From assembly GCF_019455385.1 (NCBI RefSeq), contig NZ_JACOFR010000044.1:1-32822 (forward strand): a stretch of DNA of 32,822 bases, written 5' to 3'. This document shows, piece after piece, positions 9,004 to 16,106 of this stretch. Each line of letters starts with the position of its first letter. The stretch's first letter is position 1. A model generated the notes under the pieces. It was not told the origin of the DNA. It was given only the letters and a program-made list of their open reading frames with translations, and did not search any database. Source of the stretch: Bradyrhizobium sp. BR 10289 (GTDB lineage Bacteria > Pseudomonadota > Alphaproteobacteria > Rhizobiales > Xanthobacteraceae). The translations under genes and the position numbers were made by a program.

Positions 9004-9522
9004 TTGCCGGAAGTCGTTCCTCACCGCCTCCCCGACCAGCTCCTTCCCAACCTCCGCCTCGTCTTCGTCGGCACCGCCGCCTCGACGCGTTCGGCCGAGC
9101 TCGGGCACTACTACGCCCATCCCGGCAACCGCTTCTGGCGCGCGCTCCATGACTCCGGGATCACGCCGCGGCGCTATCAGCCGAGCGAATTCGCATCGCT
9201 GATCGAACTCGGCATCGGCTTCACCGATCTGTCCAAGTCGGGCGCGGGGATGGATCACCAGATCGCGGCGGAGACGATCGACGTGCCGGGGTTCAGGGAG
9301 AAGATCGAAAAATACCGACCGCGGACGATTGCGTTCACGAGCAAGAAGGCGGCGAGCTTGTTTTATGGCAGGTCGTCCGCTGCCATTTCGCTGGGGCGGC
9401 AGGAGCGCGACGAAAGCCTGCCGGAGATTTTCGTGCTGCCCTCGCCGTCGGGCGCGGCGTCGGGGAGCTGGACAATCGAGCCGTGGCGCGAGCTGGCGGA
9501 GTGGATCGCTCGCCTGCATTGA
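9004..9522 (+). CDS. Mismatch-specific DNA glycosylase, Mug/TDG-like
   Basis: A 172-residue protein of the uracil-DNA glycosylase superfamily, family 2 (Mug/TDG) by overall pattern. It should remove uracil or other damaged bases from mismatched DNA. LVFVGTAAS (19-27) is motif I, YYAHPGNRFW (36-45) is the family hallmark, and LPSPSGAAS near the C-terminus is motif II. In E. coli Mug, motif I is GINPG with a catalytic Asn; here that site is Ala, so chemistry or specificity may differ. The start is TTG 9004; no ATG is available upstream in frame close by. GC returns to the genomic level here, marking the right edge of the AT-richer island. Confidence 0.82.
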   Translation: MPEVVPHRLPDQLLPNLRLVFVGTAASTRSAELGHYYAHPGNRFWRALHDSGITPRRYQPSEFASLIELGIGFTDLSKSGAGMDHQIAAETIDVPGFREKIEKYRPRTIAFTSKKAASLFYGRSSAAISLGRQERDESLPEIFVLPSPSGAASGSWTIEPWRELAEWIARLH

Positions 9523-9552
9523 AGGTTTACGCCCGGACCGCCTCCGCTCTCA

Positions 9553-9673
9553 TGTCCCGGGCAAGCGCAGCGCAGACCCGGGACCCAGGGATTCCGGTAG
9601 GGCTCGTGATGGGCCCCGGCTCTGCAGCGCATCACGCCGCAAGTGGCGGCGCGCTGCGCTGCGTCCGGGGCAC
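9553..9673. repeat. Palindromic intergenic repeat, family B (full unit)
   Basis: The left half-unit (9553-9588) runs from tgtcccgggcaagcgcagcg to gacccgggaccca. The right half-unit (9611-9673) runs from gggccccgg to cggggcac with an inner cgccgcaagtggcggcg hairpin. It fills most of the 234-base gap between the glycosylase and the GST gene. The right half closely matches 69-131. Confidence 0.8.
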
Positions 9674-9756
9674 GCACCATCCGCACGTCGCACGAGCCTG
9701 TCGGAAAGCGCATCCATCGTTCGTCCTTTGGCAATGGACCAACCCGGAGCTGCCAC

Positions 9757-10413
9757 ATGCCCACCATCACCGCCTTCGAATCCTCCCCGGACCGCGGCCG
9801 CGGGCAGGCGCGGGACATGCGGGTGCGCTGGGCGTTGGAGGAGGTCGGCCAGCCCTACGACGTTCGCCTCGTCTCGTTCGCGGCGATGAAGCAGCCGGCG
9901 CATCTGGCGCTGCATCCGTTCGGGCAGATTCCGACCTATGAGGACGGCGATCTCGCGCTGTTCGAGTCCGGTGCGATCGTGCTGCACATCGCCGAGCGTC
10001 ATGCCGGACTGCTGCCGGCGGAGAGCAATGCCAGAAGCCGCGCCATCGCGTGGATGTTCGCCGCGCTCAGCACGGTCGAGCCGCCGATCGTCGAGCTCAC
10101 CATGGCGATGCTGGTCGAGCGCGACAAGGACTGGTACGCGCAGCGCCTGCCGATGTTGCAGGATCGCGTCCGTGTCAGGCTCAGCGAATTGTCCCGCCAT
10201 CTCGGCAACGCCGACTGGCTCGACGGCGCATTCAGCGCCGCCGATGTGCTGATGGTCACCGTGCTGCGCCGGTTGCAGACATCGGGACTGCTGGACGAAT
10301 GTCCTGGGATCGCCGCCTACGTCGCCCGCGGCGAAGCGCGTCCCGCCTTCCGGCGCGCTTTCGACGCTCAGCTGGCGGTGTTCAATGCGTCCTCGCCTCC
10401 TACCGCATCGTGA
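9757..10413 (+). CDS. Glutathione S-transferase family protein
   Basis: A 218-residue two-domain GST. The N-terminal thioredoxin-like domain contains the glutathione-contacting pattern QIPTYEDGDLALFESGAIV (cis-Pro and the Glu-Ser pair), and the C-terminal all-helical domain contains SAADVLMVTVLRRL. It likely conjugates glutathione to electrophiles or acts in redox repair; the substrate is not deducible. ATG 9757 gives the normal N-terminus MPTITAFESS; the open frame upstream (from 9643) runs through the family B repeat and is not coding. Its last 14 bases overlap the convergent gene at 10400-10834. Confidence 0.9.
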   Translation: MPTITAFESSPDRGRGQARDMRVRWALEEVGQPYDVRLVSFAAMKQPAHLALHPFGQIPTYEDGDLALFESGAIVLHIAERHAGLLPAESNARSRAIAWMFAALSTVEPPIVELTMAMLVERDKDWYAQRLPMLQDRVRVRLSELSRHLGNADWLDGAFSAADVLMVTVLRRLQTSGLLDECPGIAAYVARGEARPAFRRAFDAQLAVFNASSPPTAS

Positions 10414-10834
10414 TCGCGAGCCCGCTGAGATCCGCGTTCGCCATCAGGCCGACCTGCGTTCCGGTCAGCTCCAGCACCGCGCCCTTCTGGTTGGTCAGCA
10501 CGATGGCGCGGGCGCCGCGGCCGACCGCAAGGCCGGCGCCGGCGGCGCCATAGACGCCGGCGACGTCCGAGGGCCGGTTGATGTTGGAGACGCGCCCGCG
10601 CAGCACGGTCTTGGAGCCGCCGAAGACGAGGCCGTAATCGAGCCCGCCGGTGGAGAGCGAATAGGCGCGGCCGCGGAAGTTCAGCACGCCCGAGCCGCCG
10701 GAGCCGCCGATGATCCAGCCCGCCTTGTAGATCGTCAGCACCACGGTGCCGCCGTCGGCCAGCGCCGAGGTCGAGAGGCCGGCCAGCGCAGCGAGGCCGA
10801 GCAGCGCGGCGCGAAGGGTGGTGGCGATCGTCAT
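10400..10834 (-). CDS. Exported protein of unknown function, glycine-rich barrel-like
   Basis: A 144-residue protein with a clear Sec signal peptide (hydrophobic core about 8-24, cleavage after SALA near residue 26). The mature part is rich in Gly and small residues (IIGGSGGSGVLNFRGRAY and VYGAAGAGLAVGRGAR) and alternates in a way that suggests beta strands, loosely like YSC84/DUF1134-type lipid-associated proteins. No catalytic motif is seen. Start ATG 10834 is preceded by a moderate ribosome site. It is convergent with the GST gene and overlaps its end by 14 bases. Confidence 0.75.
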   Translation of the reverse strand: MTIATTLRAALLGLAALAGLSTSALADGGTVVLTIYKAGWIIGGSGGSGVLNFRGRAYSLSTGGLDYGLVFGGSKTVLRGRVSNINRPSDVAGVYGAAGAGLAVGRGARAIVLTNQKGAVLELTGTQVGLMANADLSGLAITMR

Positions 10835-11324
10835 GGAGTATCTCCGGGGGCTATTGTCTTGGGGAGGAAACGAATCAGAGGCGACGAATCTATCCGATCG
10901 ATCGCGGCGGCAACATGATGGGGCGGACGTGAGGCGTGGCCCGTCGCAACATCCTCAACTGTCATCGCCAGGCCAGTGCGCAATTGCGCACGAGGACCGG
11001 GCGATCCAGTATTCCAGAGACGCCTGCGATTGAACCGAGAGGCCGCGGCGTACTGGATGCCCCGCCTTCGCGGGGCATGACAGCGCAGATTGGGGCTGAC
11101 ACCGGCACCATCGCCAGTATCCCATTCTGCACCTGTTTTGCCCGACGGCGCAAGCGAAAATTCGCACTTCCCGAAATTTTCTGGAAAACGCCAATGATGC
11201 CCATCATGTTTCTACTGTGCATGGGGTAGTTTCCGAATTTTCGTCTTTGCCCCTCCCGCGATGCCGATTGCAACTCCCCGGCATGGCGCTACCCTCACCC
11301 ATCCCAACCCCTCCGAGGTGATCC
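10835..11324. other. 490-base intergenic region between divergent genes
   Basis: It holds a family A repeat (10960-11082). Further right is a segment (about 11128-11235) with cgaaaattcgcacttcccga and tactgtgcatggggtagttt. From memory this type of sequence recurs between Bradyrhizobium genes, so it may be another repeat; this is not demonstrated here. It must also carry the promoters of the exported protein (left) and ridA (right). No gene is convincing. Confidence 0.5.
10960..11082. repeat. Palindromic intergenic repeat, family A, copy 3 (hybrid arms)
   Basis: The outer TGTCATCG and GGGGCATGACA ends are as in the other copies. The left inner arm reads ccagtattccagag and the right gccgcggcgtactgg, the reverse pairing of arm types to copy 2 at 3083-3183. 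The left half also has an inserted gtgcgcaattgcgcac palindrome. Confidence 0.85.
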
Positions 11325-11708
11325 ATGCCGATCCAGCATTTCGCGCCCCCGCCGCACGTGAAGGCGCCGCCGCTGTCCTTTGCGACGCGGGTCGGCGATC
11401 TCCTGTTCGTCTCCGGCATCCCCGGCTTCGATGCGAGCGGCGCGCTGCCCGACGGCTTCGAGACGCAATTCGCCAATGTCGTCGTCAACATCAAACGCGT
11501 GCTGGACGAGGCCGGTGCGACGGTGCGCGACCTCGTCAAGGTCAACGTGCTCCTGACCCGCGCCTCGGACGTTGCCGCCATGAATGCGCTCTACGCCGGC
11601 GCCTTCGGCCCGCCGCCTTTTCCGGCGCGCACAACGTGCGTGGTGCAGGCGCTGCCCGATCCGAAGATGCTGATCGAGATCGAGGCCGTCGCCTCGCTGG
11701 CGAGGTGA
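11325..11708 (+). CDS. RidA family (YjgF/YER057c/UK114) enamine/imine deaminase-like protein
   Basis: A 127-residue trimer-forming chorismate-mutase-like fold. RidA proteins hydrolyse reactive enamine/imine intermediates from PLP enzymes, protecting metabolism. The substrate-binding Arg is R102 in FPARTTCVV, with C105 beside it. RVGDLLFVSGIPGFDASG and LLTRASDVAAMNALYAGAF are typical. The start is ATG 11325 after ctccgaggtgatcc. Several RidA subfamilies exist; the motif supports an active type, but the substrate is open. Confidence 0.92.
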   Translation: MPIQHFAPPPHVKAPPLSFATRVGDLLFVSGIPGFDASGALPDGFETQFANVVVNIKRVLDEAGATVRDLVKVNVLLTRASDVAAMNALYAGAFGPPPFPARTTCVVQALPDPKMLIEIEAVASLAR

Positions 11709-11862
11709 GGCGCATCGGCGGCGTGTGGCTTGCCGGGCACGCGGCCAAACCAAGTGCGCTGCCGGGTCTGACATATCCGTGAACGGCGGCGCGCCGGCTT
11801 GCAAAGGGCCTGCTTTTACCGCACGAATTTTCCGGTCACCCTTTCCCTCAAGGAGATACTTC

Positions 11863-12123
11863 ATGCGTCGCGTTCTCGCCCTCTGTGCCGTTGCCGGCAT
11901 CGCTTCGTCCGTGTTCGCCATGCCCGCCTCGGCGGCGCCCGGCTATTACGTGATCCGCTGGGACAACACCGGCATCTGCCAGGTCTGGAACGAGGATCTG
12001 AAGTACAAGCCCTTCCAATGGGGCACCTCGACCTACAAGGTCGTCAGCAAGCCGGTCCCGACCTTCACGCAGGCCTCCGACCTCCAGATCAAGATGCGCG
12101 CCGAGCGCAAGTGCACGCTCTAG
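11863..12123 (+). CDS. Small secreted protein, paralogue 1 of a tandem pair
   Basis: An 86-residue protein with a Sec signal peptide (MRRVLALCAVAGIASSVFA, cleavage likely after ASAA). The mature part starts GYYVIRWDNTGICQVWNED and ends RKCTL, with two cysteines that could pair. It shares the IRWxxTGxCQxW[ND]E block with the gene at 12363, so the two arose by duplication. Ribosome site AAGGAG is at 11850-11855. A terminator follows at 12149. Function unknown; I see no enzyme motif. Confidence 0.85.
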   Translation: MRRVLALCAVAGIASSVFAMPASAAPGYYVIRWDNTGICQVWNEDLKYKPFQWGTSTYKVVSKPVPTFTQASDLQIKMRAERKCTL

Positions 12124-12148
12124 GCCTGAGACGACAAGACGGATTTCG

Positions 12149-12186
12149 AGGGCGGGTCGCGCGAGTAATCCGCCCTTTCTTTTTCC
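12149..12186 (+). terminator. Rho-independent terminator
   Basis: AGGGCGGGT (12149-12157) pairs with ATCCGCCCT (12168-12176), one G-T pair, followed by TTCTTTTT. It ends the transcript of the small secreted protein. Confidence 0.85.
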
Positions 12187-12362
12187 TGCAGGCGGCCCGC
12201 TTTTCAGCCGGGCTCGCGCATTTCCGCCACGCGTCGTTTGAACCTCATCCGCGGGCGGAACTACTCACGTCTTGTCCGGGCCGCAACGTCCAAGAGCGCC
12301 CGGTCCCATCCCTCCCCTCATTGTCGGGAGGTGCATCACATCTTTCATTTGAGGAGCTGATC

Positions 12363-12614
12363 ATGCGTCGTATTTCCGTGCTTTGCGCTGCCGCCGGTCT
12401 TGCCGTCACCGCTTTCGTCGCCGCGAGCCCCGCCCAGGCCAGCTATCACCTGATCCGCTGGCAGGACACCGGCTTCTGCCAGATCTGGGACGAGAGCATC
12501 CCGACCACGCCGTGGCCGGCCGGCTATCATCGCGCCAGCGCGAGCGTGCCCACCTTCGTCGACGCACTGATGCTGAAGGACGGTGCTTTGAAGAACGGCC
12601 ACTGCTCCTGGTAA
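12363..12614 (+). CDS. Small secreted protein, paralogue 2 of a tandem pair
   Basis: An 83-residue protein with a signal peptide (hydrophobic core about 6-22, cleavage after AQA). The mature part starts SYHLIRWQDTGFCQIWDES and ends NGHCSW. It shares the conserved Trp/Cys block and two cysteines with the gene at 11863. The start context is the same (tcATGcgtcg) with gaggagctgat as ribosome site. The two genes lie exactly 500 bases apart start to start, each with its own terminator, so they are separate units rather than one operon. Confidence 0.85.
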   Translation: MRRISVLCAAAGLAVTAFVAASPAQASYHLIRWQDTGFCQIWDESIPTTPWPAGYHRASASVPTFVDALMLKDGALKNGHCSW

Positions 12615-12639
12615 GATTCGATCGGCGGACGATAAGGGC

Positions 12640-12683
12640 CGGGCAAGGATGCGATGCCAGCATCCTTGCCCGCTCTCTTTTTT
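12640..12683 (+). terminator. Strong Rho-independent terminator
   Basis: GGGCAAGGATGC (from 12641) and GCATCCTTGCCC (12660-12671) form a perfect 12-bp stem with a 7-base loop. A T-run ends at 12683. It separates the secreted protein gene from the next gene. Confidence 0.92.
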
Positions 12684-12707
12684 GCCTCCCCGCTTCGGAG
12701 CAGATCG

Positions 12708-13343
12708 ATGCGCACGACGACGACCGCAGGAATTTTCGCAGCGTCGCTCCTGCTCGCAGCAAGCGCGCAGGCGCAGAGCCCGCCGTCCTTCCGCGTGATC
12801 TCGCCGATCTTCAGCCAGCTCGTCAGCTTTGCGATGCCGTCGAATTTCGCAGCCGTGTTCGAGAACACCAAGGGCGGCCACTACATCCGCGAGGCCGTTC
12901 TGAAGGGCGAGACGCCCGAGCTCTGGACGCAGATGATCACCGTAACGGGCGAGAAGGGAATGACGCTGACGCCGGGCGCATCGCCCGAGAAATTCGCAGG
13001 CACCATCGCCGGCGGCTTCAAATCGGCCTGCCCCGACAGCTTTGCGGCGCGGCCGTTCGGGCCGATGAATTTCGGCCGCTTCGAAGGTTTCGTCGCGGTG
13101 ATCGGCTGCGGCCGCGTCGACAGCGGCCCGACCCGCCACAGCGAGACCGCATTGCTGATCACGCTGAAAGGCGCGAGCGATTACTACACCATCCAATGGG
13201 CCGAACGCGGCCCCGAAAGCGACGAGCCGCCGGTCAATGACGAGCGCTGGCAGAAGCGTCTGCTCGAGCTGAGCCCGATCGAGCTCTGCCCGATCGTAAC
13301 AGGCGAAACTGCGCCCTATCCGAGTTGTATCAAGAAGAGCTGA
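12708..13343 (+). CDS. Exported protein of unknown function
   Basis: A 211-residue protein with signal peptide MRTTTTAGIFAASLLLAASA, cleavage likely after AQAQ. The mature domain holds VISPIFSQLVSFAMPSNF, and a C-terminal half with TALLITLKGASDYYTIQWAE and a few cysteines. I do not recognise the family. ATG 12708 is chosen because it starts the signal peptide and follows cggagcagatcg; the frame is open upstream but runs through the terminator. It ends 6 bases before the convergent J-domain gene. Confidence 0.8.
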   Translation: MRTTTTAGIFAASLLLAASAQAQSPPSFRVISPIFSQLVSFAMPSNFAAVFENTKGGHYIREAVLKGETPELWTQMITVTGEKGMTLTPGASPEKFAGTIAGGFKSACPDSFAARPFGPMNFGRFEGFVAVIGCGRVDSGPTRHSETALLITLKGASDYYTIQWAERGPESDEPPVNDERWQKRLLELSPIELCPIVTGETAPYPSCIKKS

Positions 13344-13349
13344 GGGCTC

Positions 13350-13835
13350 TCACGCGTCCTTGTGCGCGCCGGGATGAATCAGGATATCGCGCGCGGCGGC
13401 GAGGTCGATGAAGGCTTCCTTGCTGCCGCCGTGGTCGGGATGCATGCCCTTGGCGGCGCGACGATAGGCCTGGTTGATGTCGTCGCAGGTGAGCTGCACC
13501 GCGAGCGGCAGGCCGAGCATCTGGCGGGCGCGGTCCTCGCTGGAGAGCTTCTTCGGCGCCGCATTGCGGCGGCCGAAGCGCGGGGCGGTCAGATCGTGCA
13601 CGACCTCGAGCACCACACCGATCCGGCGCCGGGCCGCCAGAGCGACGCCGTGATCGTCATTGTCGGCGGCCTGGCGCAGCACCGGAAGCGCCTGCTCGGC
13701 CGCCTGGCGCAGCATGGTGTCCGTGCTCATGCGCACGATCTCGGCGACGAGCCGGCCAGCCTCGGCCCAATTGGCAGCCTCCGCCGACCGCAGGCGCTCG
13801 AGCGCCAGTTTCCAGGATTCAAGCCGTTCCATCAT
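13350..13835 (-). CDS. J-domain (DnaJ-like) protein
   Basis: A 161-residue protein with a helical N-terminal part and a C-terminal J-domain. The HPD tripeptide that stimulates Hsp70 ATPase is at 132-134 (GMHPDHGG), preceded by helix II (INQAYRRAAK). It should act as a co-chaperone or Hsp70 recruiter; the client is unknown. Starts at ATG 13835 or 13832 are both plausible; an upstream TTG at 13853 is less likely. The J-domain at the C-terminus, rather than the N-terminus as in DnaJ, marks a type III-like J protein. Confidence 0.87.
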   Translation of the reverse strand: MMERLESWKLALERLRSAEAANWAEAGRLVAEIVRMSTDTMLRQAAEQALPVLRQAADNDDHGVALAARRRIGVVLEVVHDLTAPRFGRRNAAPKKLSSEDRARQMLGLPLAVQLTCDDINQAYRRAAKGMHPDHGGSKEAFIDLAAARDILIHPGAHKDA

Positions 13836-13946
13836 GCGCGCAACGTTTAGCAATGAAGATCAGTATGCCAAGGCCGCCGTTTCCGACCCCTTAATTTCGG
13901 GTTAGCCTTTCATGAAACTTAGAAACGAAAACGGGAGGAAATTGCC

Positions 13947-14714
13947 ATGGCATTGCTCGCAAACCACATCGCCGTCGTCACGGGCGCCGGTTCCGGCATC
14001 GGCCGGGCCATCGCGGCCGGCTACGCCCGCGAGGGGGCGCAAGTGGTGCTGCTCGACGTCAACGCCGATACCGTCGCGGAGGCAGCAAAGGAGATCCGCG
14101 CGGCCGGCGGCAAGGCGGAGAGCTTTGCGCTCGACGTCACCAGGCGGGAGGATTGCTTTGCCCTGGCCAAGCAAGTTGCCGACAGGATCGGGCAGGTCTC
14201 GATCCTCGTCAACAATGCCGGCATCACCCGCCGAAACGCCTTCACCGCCGAAACGGAAACGGTGGCGAAGGACTGGAACGACATCATCTCGCTCAACCTC
14301 AACGGCGTCTTCAACACGACGCAGGCCTTTCTCGCGCCGCTGCGGGCCAGCAAGGGCCGCATCGTCAATATCGGCTCGATCCAGTCCTTCGTGCATCTGC
14401 GCACGCCGAGCTCGGCCGCCTATACGACCTCGAAACACGGCGTGCTCGGCTTCACCAAGGCGCTCGCGGTCGAGCTCGGCAAGGAAGGCGTGCGCGTCAA
14501 CGCGATCGGGCCGGGTTTCATCGAGACCAACATCAACGCAAATGTGCGCGCGACCAACCCGGCGCTGGTGCAGGCCTTCGTCGATCACACCCCGCTGGCA
14601 CGCACCGGCAAGCCGGAGGACATCGTCGGTCCTGCGATCTTCCTCGCGTCGGATCTCTCTGCGTATGTGACGGGCACGATCGTGATGGTGGACGGCGGCT
14701 ATCGGACGGTGTGA
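13947..14714 (+). CDS. SDR family oxidoreductase
   Basis: A 255-residue classical short-chain dehydrogenase/reductase. It has the cofactor motif TGAGSGIG near residue 12, the structural NNAG motif near 90, and the active-site Ser and YxxxK (AAYTTSKHG). DVNAD after beta-2 carries an Asp, which suggests NAD preference. The C-terminus VTGTIVMVDGGYRTV is typical. The substrate cannot be told from sequence; relatives act on sugars, polyols or 3-oxoacyl groups. The ATG follows a strong gggaggaaa site. The gene stands alone. Confidence 0.93.
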   Translation: MALLANHIAVVTGAGSGIGRAIAAGYAREGAQVVLLDVNADTVAEAAKEIRAAGGKAESFALDVTRREDCFALAKQVADRIGQVSILVNNAGITRRNAFTAETETVAKDWNDIISLNLNGVFNTTQAFLAPLRASKGRIVNIGSIQSFVHLRTPSSAAYTTSKHGVLGFTKALAVELGKEGVRVNAIGPGFIETNINANVRATNPALVQAFVDHTPLARTGKPEDIVGPAIFLASDLSAYVTGTIVMVDGGYRTV

Positions 14715-14823
14715 TCGTGACCGCGAGCCTGCGGATCGGGATCGGTCCGCATTGCTATGCACCTCGCGCCGATCGCGGCGACTTCGCGGCATTCCCAAGG
14801 TCATCTCGTGGGAGGGCCCGCGA

Positions 14824-14838
14824 TTAACCTTTCATTAA
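14824..14838. promoter_or_regulatory. Candidate CtrA binding site (TTAA-N7-TTAA)
   Basis: TTAA at 14824-14827 and 14835-14838 are separated by exactly seven bases, each followed by CC. This matches the full CtrA box known from alphaproteobacteria. It lies about 107-121 bases before the Fis-type gene at 14945, in the 230-base gap after the SDR gene. It is a motif match only, in a GC-rich genome where chance TTAA pairs are rare. Confidence 0.6.
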
Positions 14839-14851
14839 CCAAACCCGCCCA

Positions 14852-14879
14852 CCGTAGATTTACGGCTTAGAATCTACGG
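14852..14879. promoter_or_regulatory. Inverted repeat, possible operator
   Basis: CCGTAGATT (14852-14860) and AATCTACGG (14871-14879) are a perfect 9-bp inverted repeat with a 10-base spacer, giving a half-site spacing of about two helical turns. It sits between the CtrA-like box and the Fis-type gene. It could bind a dimeric regulator, perhaps the Fis-type protein itself. Confidence 0.5.
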
Positions 14880-14944
14880 CTTGGGGGTCGTTTGTTCTCG
14901 ATCCGCTTCCAGCGAAGGAAGCGGGCGTTGATCGGGGTGTGTTG

Positions 14945-15190
14945 ATGACCACTGTACATGTCGCGGCGCCGCAGGACGCAGAATTCCTTGCACCCAACCA
15001 GATCGTTCCACTGCTGATCGGCGCAACAATTGACGAGGTCGAGCGCGAGCTCGTGCTTCAGACGCTGGCGCGCTGCGACGGCAACCGCACGCGTGCATCG
15101 CGCGTGCTCGGCCTGTCGGTGCGCACGCTGCGCAACAAGATCAGGATCTATGCCGCTTCGGGCATCGAGGTGCCCGCCTATCACGACTAA
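14945..15190 (+). CDS. Small Fis-type helix-turn-helix DNA-binding protein
   Basis: An 81-residue protein. The C-terminal half is a Fis/NtrC-type HTH: DEVERELVLQTLARCDGNRT (dimer helix), then RASRVLGLSVRTLRNKI (HTH, about 49-66). It resembles the DNA-binding end of sigma54 activators such as FlbD or NtrC, but lacks receiver and AAA+ domains. It therefore probably bends DNA or represses rather than activates sigma54. The start is ATG 14945, preceded in frame by GTG and TTG. A CtrA-like box and an inverted repeat lie upstream. Its stop shares bases with the stop of the convergent gene. Confidence 0.87.
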   Translation: MTTVHVAAPQDAEFLAPNQIVPLLIGATIDEVERELVLQTLARCDGNRTRASRVLGLSVRTLRNKIRIYAASGIEVPAYHD

Positions 15191-15426
15191 TGCGTGACGG
15201 CGCGGCCGATCAGTCCGCCGGTGAGCACCACAAGCGCGATGATCGCGACGAAAGCCGCGATCAGCTCGATGGCGCGCAGCACGAAGGCCGTCATGACGGC
15301 CCAGGACGATTGCGGCTCCTCGGCAAAGGCGACCGGCACGACATCGGGCACGAGCAGATGGGCAAGCCCGGCCGCAACTGCAAGGATGACTGCCGACAGG
15401 CAGAAGATTGTCCACGCTGCGCGCAT
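15187..15426 (-). CDS. Small inner-membrane protein, two TM segments
   Basis: A 79-residue protein with hydrophobic helices at about 5-25 and 45-70, separated by a short periplasmic-type loop (VAFAEEPQSSW). No family recognised. ATG 15426 follows gaggagcgacgg, a good ribosome site; the frame extends 15 codons upstream but without one. It is convergent with the Fis-type gene, stops overlapping within ctaa. A FixK/FNR-like box lies 63-76 bases upstream of its start, so it may be microaerobically controlled. Confidence 0.72.
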   Translation of the reverse strand: MRAAWTIFCLSAVILAVAAGLAHLLVPDVVPVAFAEEPQSSWAVMTAFVLRAIELIAAFVAIIALVVLTGGLIGRAVTH

Positions 15427-15488
15427 CCGTCGCTCCTCGCGAAAGTTGTGGCCGTGCGCGATTGATGACACGGCGTTCGCAACGCCGA

Positions 15489-15502
15489 TTGATGTTGATC
15501 AA
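15489..15502. promoter_or_regulatory. FixK2/FNR-type box
   Basis: TTGAT-GTTG-ATCAA is a perfect TTGA-N6-TCAA palindrome, the site bound by FixK2/FNR-family regulators. It lies in the gap between the membrane gene (leftward start 15426) and the collagen-like gene (rightward start 15584). A class II promoter centred at -41.5 would start near 15454 leftward or 15537 rightward. Either direction is possible. Bradyrhizobium FixK2 controls micro-oxic genes; the link here is inference. Confidence 0.65.
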
Positions 15503-15583
15503 ACCTGTCGTGATACGCGGGCAGAATTGCTGCTGTCGTCAAACGCCGCTAAGTAACTTGCTTCCGGTCAAGGGAGCAGTGGC

Positions 15584-16102
15584 GTGGCAGACGATCAAGG
15601 ACGGCAGGGACCTCCAGGTCCGCGCGGGCGGCAGGGCGAACCGGGACGGCCGGGACCGCAGGGTCACCCCGGCAAACGGGGACCCGACGGCGCACGCGGC
15701 AAGCCGGGGCCACAGGGCAAGCCTGGACCGACCGGAAAAGTCGGACCGCAAGGCAAGGCCGGCCCCCAAGGCAAGCCGGGCGAGGCCGGTCCGCGTGGAG
15801 CCGCAGGTCCACAGGGGCCTGTTGGCCCGCAAGGGCCGGCGGGACCGCAGGGTCCACGTGGGGAGGTCGGACCGCCCGGCCAACTGCCGTCGATCGAGCA
15901 GGTGCTACCATGGCTCGAGCAGCTGTTCGATGCCTGGGACGAACGCCGCCGCCAGCGTGAGCAAGAAGCCGCCGAGCGCGCCGCGCTCGAAGCCGCGGTG
16001 CATGAGGCCGAAGAGGTCCCCGTCGAGGATGAGGACGCTGACAGCGAAGGCGAGGATCACAAGAAAAAGAAGAAAAAGAAGAAGCACAGCCACAAGGATT
16101 AG
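15584..16102 (+). CDS. Collagen-like protein with acidic/poly-lysine tail
   Basis: A 172-residue protein. After five residues come 32 uninterrupted Gly-X-Y triplets (residues 6-101), rich in Pro, Gln, Lys and Arg, as in bacterial collagen-like proteins that form triple helices. Then follow a helical segment with Trp (about 102-145, a possible trimerising coiled coil), an acidic stretch, eight lysines in a row and a His-containing end. No signal peptide or anchor is visible, so it may be cytoplasmic or exported by an unusual route. The start is GTG 15584 with agggag upstream. A FixK-like box lies about 80 bases upstream. Function unknown. Confidence 0.85.
   Translation: MADDQGRQGPPGPRGRQGEPGRPGPQGHPGKRGPDGARGKPGPQGKPGPTGKVGPQGKAGPQGKPGEAGPRGAAGPQGPVGPQGPAGPQGPRGEVGPPGQLPSIEQVLPWLEQLFDAWDERRRQREQEAAERAALEAAVHEAEEVPVEDEDADSEGEDHKKKKKKKKHSHKD
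15599..15886 (+). repeat. Gly-X-Y coding repeat
   Basis: Thirty-two 9-base units encoding Gly-X-Y, with ggaccgcagggtcca-like units recurring in the 3' half. Nine-base repeats of this type can change length by slippage or recombination. Confidence 0.8.
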
Positions 16103-16106
16103 GCGG

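Noticed and set aside
9643..9756. Longer GST N-terminus from 9643
   Set aside because: The extra codons are in the family B repeat; ATG 9757 starts the normal GST fold.
16061..16084. Possible programmed frameshift at the lysine run
   Set aside because: The run is mixed aag/aaa codons with no stop-bypassing frame after it, so only slippage length variation is worth noting.
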